DNA from: Suillus spraguei
Taxonomy: Eukaryota; Basidiomycota; Agaricomycetes; Boletales; Suillaceae
Length of the DNA: 64,000 nucleotides
Assembly: GCA_016800925.1 (NCBI GenBank)
Contig: JABCPU010000024.1
Span: 1 to 64,000, forward strand
Direction: 5' to 3'
Positions 56,108 to 64,000 of this stretch are shown here, piece after piece. A program made the translations under genes and the position numbers. Positions within the stretch are counted from its first letter, which is position 1; each line of letters starts with the position of its first letter. The notes beneath the pieces are model-generated. The model saw nothing but the letters and a program-made list of their open reading frames with translations. It was not told the DNA's origin and did no database searches.

Positions 56108-57769
56108 TGTTAGCGACCTAGCCAGGTGCTAAGGAACTTGAGTGGTGTCTGTGACGGGCGCTCTATCAAGAGCGGCGGCCCATGCGTATCGGTCTCCTAG
56201 CGTGGAGTGTGCTAGTTGCATTGGTCGGAGGTGGGCGCTAGGCGCTGTCTCACGACCTACGTCACAGAGATGAGGTTCTTGATGACGATCAAAGACATAG
56301 AAGCGATGAGTTTCTATGAAGTTCGAATAGTGACAATAAGCTTATGAAAAGCTTATCGAAAGAAGTTCAGGGTCGAAGATCAAGTAGATTCAAGTTAAAG
56401 AAGTACAAAGGCTATCTGTGCGTATTTATACGTAAGATTGAAGAGGAGTGCAAATATGTAAGTATTGCTGAATTAAGTATGAAGTCAGATAGCCAATAAG
56501 AGGATGCATGCTCGTAAACGAGTCAGAGGCATATCAACCAATGAGAATGTGCATGTGCATGAAGGAGTCATAAGTGCAGAGCCAAAGGTATAAAGGGTAC
56601 GTGTTAAGACCATACTCAAGGGGAGAGAGATCCGAAGGGCTTTGGCCTCAGTTCGTGCACTGTGCCCCTTTCTCGAGTAATGCCCCTTATTTCAGGGAGG
56701 AGTTTATTCGTCCGAAGACCCGGAAGGAGTTGCGTGACGGATCTGGGTATCCAAAGGTATCGGATATGATATGTCCGAAGGTTGTTCAGAACGTAAGTAG
56801 AGGACAGAGATTAAGGCTAGCTTCGGAACGAGTTCCTAACTAGAAACTAACGGAGGTAGACTATCCAAAGATAGAGTCGGAGATATAGACTATAGGAATC
56901 AATCCTAAGTCTCGGAAGGTGACTTAAAGCGGAAAGTGGCTTAAGTCTGGAGGAAACAGAATGAGTAGAATCTAAGATGATATTCGAACTAAGGTTCTAC
57001 GGAGATTTACAAGTGGTTTATATACTGTAAGTATCTAAGACGGATAATCAGCAAGTCCGGGACCGAGGGCTATGTACGAAGTGTAACGGAAGTCTATTAG
57101 TTAATGCACAGCAGATCAGTAAGCATGAATTGGAAATGAACACAGGAAATGGATCAGTAAAACAGGACGGAAATATAAACAGCCGGAATACCGGAAACAG
57201 GAGAATGACGAAAGGAGATAGACGCAGATATACACAAAGGAGTTAAGGTGCAAGAAGTGAGTACATTCGGATGGGTGGTCCGGACAGGATCTGTGGACTG
57301 GACGGATATGGAATAGATCGGATCTGATCGGATATGGTCGGATCTGAGATTAGAAGTATGGTTTATGACAGTACGAGCCAATGAGGTCACGCATGAGTCA
57401 AGAAAGGTAAACAGTAAAAGGATAAAGCATAACATGATACCAAGACATCCTTGAAGGTAGACAGGGGGTTCCCATGAACTGAGTGGGTGCGCGTGTTGAA
57501 GCGCAAGGTAGTGCGATGAGCGCAGGGGAGGCGCTTGAAGTGCGCAAAGCGAGAGAGGCGTGTATAAGCGTGGAGTAGGTAGAAGGCATGCGAAGAGGGC
57601 GTGTTCAGCGATGATGGAGGAGATGAGCATAGGTGAGATAAGGGGTGATGACAGCAAGCCAGACGAGGTAGCGGAGGATGAGGATGGAGGCCTCGTCGGG
57701 ACGAGAGTAGATGGCAATGCATAGGAGGAAAAAATGATAGTAGGGGCGCAAGAAGGTGTTCTTGTAACA
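56108..57769 (-). repeat. E3 3' LTR (888 bp net of the nested B LTR)
   Basis: On the minus strand TGTTACAAGAACACC to GGTCGCTAACA. The polypurine tract on the inner side and a clean break into a transposase gene on the outer side define the ends. Confidence 0.88.
56602..57370 (-). repeat. Family B solo LTR (769 bp) in the E3 LTR
   Basis: TGTTAAGACC left end and TATGGTTTATGACA right end, with a perfect 5-bp duplication GTACG (56597-56601 and 57371-57375). Confidence 0.95.
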
Positions 57770-57787
57770 TTACCCCGTTTTTATGCA
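57770..57787 (-). other. E3 polypurine tract
   Basis: On the minus strand ATAAAAACGGGGTAA abuts the 3' LTR start, as in A3. Confidence 0.65.
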
Positions 57788-57801
57788 TTTGATTTGCTGA
57801 A

Positions 57802-59124
57802 TCAATCATCTCCATGGTTGCTGCCTTCGAACCATGCAGAGTCAAGCAAGACGTCTGCGAGCCATTCTTCAGCCTCAACTGCATTGAGTACGCGCTGTTG
57901 TTCTTCGGCAGCAGTGGCTTGATCATAAGCCGCTTCTAATTTTCACAACTCTGGGTAATACCTGTGATCTCCAGGTTTCTTGTGCAATAAGGGGCATCCA
58001 TTGAGCATGTGGCAAAAATCTGTGAGATGCCCTGGTGCAAACTTCCCGCAGATGCAACAGAAGTATTGAGCACAATGGTGCTGCTTGTGTCCATAGACTG
58101 AACATACATGGCAGACGACATTGGCGCGATGGGTCTGAGTCGTCTCTGTCGCTTCCATTTGCGCGACGTCCACTGAGTGTTGCACGTCTGTGCGATTGGA
58201 GTAGGGGGAGCGACGAGGGTGCATGACTTCGGAGGGTGCGAGTCCGATGGATAGTATAGTGTTTGCAGCGTTGCGCTTTTGAATGCGAGAGCGCTTCAGG
58301 GAGCGGGTGAGTTTGTGATGGATGGGCTTCAGCGACATCCGAGAGTTGTTTGGCGTGGTAGGTTCTACCTGAGGTTCAGGTATGGGAAGTGGTTTGGGGG
58401 ATGTGTGAGTTGGTTCATCAAGGATGAGGTCGGGGATGTCGTTGTGATGGGTGAAAGTCTCAAGCATCTCGGTCTCGAGGTGCAAGGGGAAACTGGCATC
58501 AATGACCGCTTGGTCAGTTGCACCTGCAATTGCTGCAGATAAGACCTTGTTGAATGAGGCAGAAGCGGGAGGTTCGTAGTGCGGGTCGATGGGGTAGTTG
58601 TCATAGTCGCTTAGCGACTCTGTAGAGGCGAGGGAAGGGGGCGGGGATGGGATGAATGCCACAGGTTGGCGATGAATGACGACGGGCTCAGTAGTGATGA
58701 TGTCACCACCTAGGGTACAGGGGCGGTCAACAACACTGAGGTCGTCGAGTGGCATGTTAAACATGCGCTCAGCGTCAAGTTTCAGAATGACGTCTGAGAA
58801 GTTTTTGGTACTGATAAGGCGGATGGTCACCTTTTCAATAGTGCCTTGTATGTAGCGCATAGCAAGGGCATTGTCGGCGATGGCACTGGGGGTCACAAGG
58901 AGTTCGGCGGTCCTTAGGATGAGGATCAATTCCTTGAGTATGACATCGCTAGTGCGCAAGACATAGGAGTCAAGGCGCATAGCATATTGTGGGTCAAGGA
59001 TAATGGATTTCCACATGGATTGGATCTGTTCTGGGGTTTCCGGGAGGGCAAACGGCGAGCAGTATGCGAGGCTGGAGGTGCTGGAGAGGGAGGAGGAGGA
59101 GGAGGATGAAGAAAATTGAGACAT
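57802..59124 (-). pseudogene. E3 ORF3: extra gene after pol with double zinc knuckle (440 codons, one TGA)
   Basis: Minus strand. ATG lies 28 nt after the pol stop and in the same frame. N-terminal Ser-rich stretch, helical region (LILILRTAELL, ALAMRYIQGTVEKV), Pro-rich middle, basic stretch (HKLTRSLKRSRIQKRN), then CHVCSVYGHKQHHC and, four residues later, CCICGKFAPGHLTDFC. A TGA at about 57943 sits between YYPEL and KLEAAYDQATAAEEQQR, in place of an expected Trp, and an acidic tail (EAEEWLADVLLDSAW) follows to the true stop. Zinc spacing is identical to A3 ORF3 despite little other similarity. The plus-strand copy is at 12203-12742. Function unknown; nucleic-acid binding likely. Confidence 0.8.
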
Positions 59125-59151
59125 GCTGGCTGTGGTGTTGGTGAGGAATGG

Positions 59152-59656
59152 TCAAGGGGAGATGAGTCATTTGGCCAGTTTCAAATGTCTTTTATAGTCC
59201 TCCAGGATCTCTGCTGCAGATCCTAAATCTTTCTCCAAGATCCAGGTGCGTTCCGAATCAGGGTATCCTACCCAGGTGACTAGGTAGCAGCAGCGCTTGC
59301 CGACTCCAATGTGTTGGAGGATCGCCTTGATTTCGTAGTGTTCTTCCCCATTGATGATGTCTGGTGGGGGTTCAGTATAGTTCAGTCTGTGTATCTCTGT
59401 CTCCTGATAGGATGATAGCTCAGAGGCGTGGAATGTGGAGTGAACCCTCCAGGAGGTGGGGAGCTTGAGCTTGAATGTGATGGGGGAGAGGACTTCGAGA
59501 ATTTCGAAAGGACCATACCGTTTTGGGGTGAGCTTCTTTGAGGGAAGCTTCGTGATTAGGTTGGCTGTGCTTAGCCAAACCTTATCATGGATCTTCCATG
59601 GGGTGTACTTCTTCCCATGGGTTCGGTCCATCATCCATTGCTGCACAAGGGCGTGG
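59152..59656 (-). pseudogene. E3 pol 3' end: integrase C-terminus and chromodomain
   Basis: Continues 60425-61738 across the B LTR. GKKYTPWKIHDKVWLS, then KYGPFEILEVLSPITFKLKL-type integrase tail (KRYGPFEILEVL), then the chromodomain with YLVTWVGYPDSERTW (about 59270). A TGA at 59167 replaces the CGA present in the plus-strand copy (KR near the end); the ancestral stop is at 59152. Confidence 0.88.
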
Positions 59657-60424
59657 TGTTAAGACCATACTCAAAGGTAGAGAGACCTGAAGGGCTTTGG
59701 CCTCAGTTCATGCACTGTGCCCCTTTCCCGAGTAATGCCCCTTATTTCAGGGAGAAGTTATACGTCCAAGATCCGGAAGGAGTTGCGTGACAGGTCCGGA
59801 CGTCCGAAGGTATCGGATATGATACGTCCAAAGGTTATCCGGAACGTAGGGATAGAACGAAGATTAAGACGAGCTTCGGAACGAATTCCTAGCTAGAAAC
59901 TAGCAGAGATAGACTATCCGAAGATAGAGTCGGAGATATAGACTATAGGAATCAATCCTAAGTCTCGGAAGGTGACTTAAAGCGGAAAGTGGCTTAAGTC
60001 TGGAGGAAACAGAATGAGTAGAATCTAAGATGATATTCGAACTAAGGTTCTACGGAGATTTACAAGTGGTTTATATACTGTAAGTATCTAAGACGGATAA
60101 TCAGCAAGTCCGGGACCGAGGGCTATGTATGAAGTGTAACGGAAGTCTATTAGTTAATGCACAGCGGATCAGTAAGCACGAATCGGAAATGAACACAGGT
60201 AACAGATCAGTGACATAGGACGGAAATATACATAGCCAGAATACTGGAAACAGGAGGAATGACGAAAGGAGATAGACGTGGATATACACAAGGGAGTTAA
60301 GGTGCGAGAAGTGAGCACATTCGGATGGGTGGTCCGGACAGGATCTGTGGACCGGACGGATATGGAATCGATCGGATCTGATTGGATATGGTCGGATCTG
60401 AGATTAGAAGTATGGTATATGACA
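59657..60424 (-). repeat. Family B solo LTR (768 bp) in E3 pol
   Basis: TGTTAAGACC left end and GTATGGTATATGACA right end. The duplication is CGTGG (59652-59656) and TGTGG (60425-60429), one C-to-T change apart. The uninterrupted target is readable in the plus-strand E3 copy at about 11660-11675. Confidence 0.93.
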
Positions 60425-61738
60425 TGTGGCAGGCAAGGGCTTCTTCACAGATCTTCTGGAGCATCTGCACACGATCTTCAGCGGCAGGAAGGGTAGAGTC
60501 GGGAAGGCAAAGGGTATGCCACGCGGTTCATAGCCCATCATGAGATAGAAGGGCAATGCATTTCTAGCGGAGTGTTTTCAGGAGTTGTGGATGAACTCCG
60601 CCATCAGAAGGTGTTTGGCCCAGTCTGTGGGCATCGTTCTGCAGTAGATGCACAAATATGGATATGTTTTGAGTTCTTGGTTCATCCGCTCTGTTTGGCC
60701 GTCGGTCTGAGGGTGATAGGCTGTAGAGAGCATGACTTGGTAATCCAGAAGTCGTCCTAGCTCACGAGCTAGCTTTGAGGCAAATTGAGGGCCTCGGTCC
60801 GAGATGATCTTGTCATATAGCCTGAACCTCAAGAAGACTTTCTTGAAGAAAAGGTGGGCTACACCCTCTGCGGTTATCGTTTTCTTGCAAGGAGTAAGAA
60901 TTACCCCCTTCGTAAGACCATGGTCTACCACGACCATGACAGAATCATAGCTGTTAGAGGTAGGAAGGTCGGTGACAAGGTCAATGGAGACCTGAGAGAA
61001 CAGGCAGAGAGAGGTCGAGGGGATCGGGGTGAGAGGTGGAGTCACGGGATGTGTGTCCACCTTCATCTGCTGGCATAGAGCACAGCCATCGACATATCGT
61101 CGGATAAAGGTGCCCATACCAGGCCACCAATATGCTTTCTTTACACTCCATTCGGTGGTTGCGCGCCCAGGGTGACCCGCGGAGGGGTGGTCATGATGCA
61201 GGGAGAGTATATGAGGGTGCAGGTCCAAAGGGACATAGGCACGGTCCTTGTAGAAGAGGACGCCATCAGTGAATACCCAGTCAGAGAGGGTGGATTTCAT
61301 GGGGGGCGCGCAGATGCCATTAAGCACGTCAAGTGCACACTTGATAGTGGCATCATCAGGGGAGTCATTCAGGTGCTTGAAGTCTTCGGCAAGTTCGGTG
61401 TCAATGATCTTGACAAAGAGGGAGTCAGGGAGGAGGACCATGTCTTCATTGTCAGAGTCGGCGCCAAGGTGGTCAGGACAGTGTGAAAGTGCATCAGGTG
61501 CGGCAAGTTTAGAGCCGGGGACATGATGGAACTCCAGGTCGAAGTCGCATAGCGTCAATTGCCAGTGCACTTGTTGGCGCGTCAGTTTCTGAGCTGCTCG
61601 GAAGTAGAGCAGGTTCTTATGGTTGGTGAATACGACCATGGGTGCGGGTTTCCTTCCAGGAAGTGCCTCCAGGCTTGGAGCGCACGGATGACTGCGAGGA
61701 GTTTGCGATCATAGATCTGGTAGTTTCCTCTCGGCCGG
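60425..61738 (-). pseudogene. E3 pol: RNase H end and integrase
   Basis: Minus-strand frame open from about 61639 to 60578 with [23 protein letters not shown], the integrase zinc site (HHDHPSAGHPG to CALCQQM, about 61190-61075) and catalytic segments VSIDL (about 61000), SDRGPQF (about 60800) and TERMNQEL (about 60685). The integrase core is the best preserved in the window. A TGA after FIHNS (60578) is shared with the plus-strand copy, so it predates their split. The upstream end joins a C LTR; the downstream end a B LTR. Confidence 0.9.
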
Positions 61739-62702
61739 TGTAATGAACATATTGGCGCTGGGCTTAAAACCCCATATTTTGACACTTGTCTCATGTCTAC
61801 AGGAGTTACCACTTGTCCATGGCCGTCTTACCCCTTTAGCAGTACTGGTGGCATCCCACGCTTACCGCACACTGTACTGACTGCTGCACCACGTTCCACA
61901 TACCGATGTCCTTCAATGTCCTTGCCACGTCCGCATAGCTCCATTTGGTGCATAGTTTGTTTTCTGTTCATTATCACTGATTCCACGGCAAGCCTTATTA
62001 CATGTTGCCTCGTGCTGCAGCGCCTCGCGCTAGGTTTGCTTACGGTGGTTACTACACTCCAGCGCTACTGATCTCGCCTAAGAGTATTCTGAGTACATAC
62101 AATTTAGGATATAAGCACCGCATACCCCGCACGATACAAGGACCTGATTTTACACCATTGCACGTACTATAGGTCAGGATTACTGTCTAGCTCTGGACCT
62201 ATCCAGTAGTGGACTTAGTCTTTAAAGTTCCTTATCACTCGTTAATACATTTCGCTCATTCTCCGTTACTGCTGGCATACCGCTGGGCTTTTGACTGTTA
62301 CTTTGACTGAACTTCTCATGCACCACTACTTTACCGCTGAAAGTACCGCGGACTTCTTCACTGTTTCCTCGCACCGCTTGCAACCTTACCGCTACCGCTG
62401 AGACCACCGCTCGACATCACTCACTCAACGCAACTGTTACTGACCTTAACTCGACCACGGAAGCACCGCTACACACGATGCTAGTTCCGGCGGTATCATC
62501 GCTGACCGCGGCAACTTACCGCTGACCACAACGCTTGTTTCGCACATAAGTTTGACTCGAATTTGACCATACTAATAGGCATCCCCCTTTAGGGTCGAAC
62601 GCTCTTGTTCTTACAAGTGAAGCAGACTAGACAGAGCGCAAGACTCACATACTAGTTTAGGCAGTGGTTTATCTACAGCCCAGGCTAGGATGTATCTTTA
62701 CA
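61739..62702 (+). repeat. Family C LTR (964 bp) replacing about 800 bp of E3 RT
   Basis: TGTAATGAAC to TGTATCTTTACA. The left flank is CCGG (61735-61738) and the right flank ATGG (62703-62706), so there is no duplication. The E3 sequence on the two sides corresponds to about 10362 and 9563 of the plus-strand copy, so the RT core between them is gone. Confidence 0.93.
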
Positions 62703-63345
62703 ATGGTCCATTTGTTGATGTACTGATAGTCTTGGCAGGGTCGGAGCGACCCATCCTTCTTTCTGACAAAGAAGAAACTGGAGGCCTGAGGGGACTTTGA
62801 TGGTTGGATGAAGTCTTTCTTCAGGTGTTCAGAGAGGAAGGCTTTGACAGCCTCGGTTTCCTTTGGGGAGAGGGGGTACGCCCTGGAGCTCTTTGGAATG
62901 AAACCAGGCTTCATTTCAATCCAGTGGTCAACTCCAGGTTGAGATGGGGGGAGCTGGTTAAGCCCGTCTTTTGTGAAGATGTCGGTGAAGTCGTGAAGAT
63001 ATGAGGGGACGAGTTCCTCAAATGTCTTCTTCATCTTCTCTTGGTTTGCTTCAACAGCGAATTCTTGAGCTTTGTTGCCTGTCTTGACGAGATCCTTGGA
63101 GGCCTCCAGGATCCAAATGTTTCGCAGAGGTTTGCTCATGCGATTCATTTCATTTTTCAAGGTCCCATCTTGGGTGAGTGGGGTGTCGAGGTCAAGGTTC
63201 TCGATGACGCACACGGAGGTTGCATCGGTGGAGTACTCGATGAGCACTTCATCATTGGTCAGGGGGTAGGTGGCGATGTCGTCCACCTTCTGGCACATTT
63301 GGGTGTTGCCAACCCAGACATCCTCATACTTGTTGAAGCCGGAGC
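62703..63345 (-). pseudogene. E3 pol: linker and start of RT
   Basis: Open minus-strand segment with GNTQMCQKVDDIATYPLTN, the acidic linker, FEELVPSYLHDFTDIF, then RT fingers (SPQASSFFFVRKKDGSLRP and CQDYQYINKW). It lacks the TGA found at the RP Arg codon in the plus-strand copy. The 3' part of RT is lost at the C LTR, and the upstream part (protease, gag) at about 63346. Confidence 0.87.
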
Positions 63346-63624
63346 CCCTTCAGTGACAAACTCCGTACTATACGGGTCACCCGACCCACATAATATCCCA
63401 TCAAAGACGGGCCAGCGGACCATGGGCCGAGGTTATGTATATCCTCGATGTTGACGGATGGGCCAGGGAGAATATTATTTCCAATGGAGACAGGTGGGTC
63501 AGGAGACTTTTATTTTTGGGAGAGACAGGTGGGCCGAGGGAAACATGATTTCTGATGTTGACGGATGGGCCAGGGGGATATCATCACTGACAGAGATGGG
63601 TAGGCCCATCTGGGTAGTATGTAG
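63346..63624 (+). repeat. KDZ2-type 3' end and R3 minisatellite, third locus
   Basis: CCCCTTCAGTGACAAACTCC at the left matches, in plus orientation, the last codons of KDZ2 (about 42665), and is followed by the same R3 boxes (GGGTGGGCC type) as beyond the KDZ2 stop. The position that carries C LTRs in the other two loci is unoccupied here. Confidence 0.85.
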
Positions 63625-63977
63625 TGTCATATACCATACTTCTAATCCCAGATCCGACCATATCCGATCAGATCTGATCAATTCTATTTCTGTCCAGTGC
63701 ACAGATCCTGTCCAGATCACCCATCCAAATGTGCCCACTTCTCACACCTTAACTCCCTTGTGTATATCTGTGTCTATCTCCTTTCATCATTCCTCCTGTT
63801 TCCGGTATTCCGGCTGTGTATATTTTTGTCCTGTGTCACTGATCCGTTACCTGTGTTCATTTCCGATTCATGCTTACTGATCCGCTGTGCATTAACTAAT
63901 AGACTTCCGTTACACTTTGTACATAGCCCTCGGTCCCGGACTTGTTGATTATCCATATGAGATACTTACAGTATATA
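63625..63977 (+). repeat. Family B LTR, 5' part (runs toward the window end)
   Basis: TGTCATATACCATAC start, colinear with other B LTRs until TACAGTATATA, then diverges. Confidence 0.88.
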
Positions 63978-63993
63978 GGTTTCTCTGGGACGG

Positions 63994-64000
63994 TGTAATG
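63994..64000 (+). repeat. Possible start of a family C LTR
   Basis: TGTAATG preceded by ACGG matches the C LTR start and its NCGG target, but only seven bases are visible. Confidence 0.3.

Larger units (their letters stand above)
56108..63345 (-). mobile_element. Gypsy family E3 chromovirus, minus-strand copy (5' end truncated)
   Basis: Read on the minus strand: linker and RT start, C LTR replacing most of RT, RNase H and integrase, B LTR, integrase end and chromodomain, ORF3, polypurine tract, 3' LTR (with another B LTR). It is inserted into a Tc1/mariner gene; CCTGC flanks the LTR at 56103-56107, and the partner duplication is lost with the 5' end, which stops at a KDZ2-type sequence at about 63346. 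Confidence 0.92.

Noticed and set aside
1..64000. Host single-copy genes, tRNA or rRNA genes
   Set aside because: All convincing coding regions trace to transposable elements; no cloverleaf with A and B boxes or rRNA segment was recognised by eye.

Overview
The window is about 64 kb of pure transposable-element DNA with no recognisable single-copy host gene, rRNA, tRNA or CRISPR array. Intron sizes of about 47-58 nt, chromodomain Ty3/Gypsy elements, KDZ transposases of two types, a TET/JBP oxygenase gene, PIF/Harbinger and intron-bearing Tc1/mariner elements together point to a mushroom-forming basidiomycete (Agaricomycetes) with a repeat-rich genome. The species cannot be named from the sequence.

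Layout. (1) 1-12742: a three-deep nest. Gypsy A1 (minus) sits inside gypsy A2 (minus), which sits inside gypsy E3 (plus). (2) 12743-18100: a family-B LTR carrying a nested family-C LTR, then a decayed PIF/Harbinger element with its two convergent genes (DDE transposase, Myb/SANT-like protein). (3) 18190-22640: a partial C LTR, a KDZ transposase fragment, the 5' end of a C retrotransposon (LTR, primer site, gag) and a B2 LTR fragment. (4) 22640-28150: long minisatellite blocks R1, R2 and R3, interrupted by a B2 solo LTR and a C LTR. (5) 28150-39730: an accessory-gene cluster made of a zinc-cluster protein, a TET/JBP-type 2OG-Fe(II) oxygenase, an unknown spliced gene, a KDZ transposase with a CxC2-like cysteine cluster (KDZ1), and a second zinc-cluster gene. 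(6) 39940-54500: R2 and R3 blocks again, then a second KDZ transposase (KDZ2, CxC1/Kyakuja-like). KDZ2 is split by an A solo LTR and by a complete 8.4-kb gypsy element (A3), which itself carries a B solo LTR. (7) 54530-63345: a Tc1/mariner gene cut by a minus-strand E3 copy that carries two B LTRs and a C LTR. (8) 63346-64000: a KDZ2-type 3' end with R3 repeats, then a B LTR and possibly the start of a C LTR.

Main observations. Gypsy family A has an 11-nt primer-binding site complementary to its own LTR 34 nt below a TATA box, the signature of Tf1-type self-priming, in all three copies. Families A and E3 both carry an extra gene after pol (ORF3) with an identically spaced double zinc knuckle. 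All seven differences between the two LTRs of A3 lie at CpG sites, and most nonsense codons in the window are TGA where CGA is expected, so CpG decay, probably methylation-driven, shapes this locus. Family C inserts at NCGG sites with 4-bp duplications and has hit the same R3 position twice in opposite orientations. Both KDZ2 interruptions restore one reading frame when the insert and one copy of the duplication are removed.
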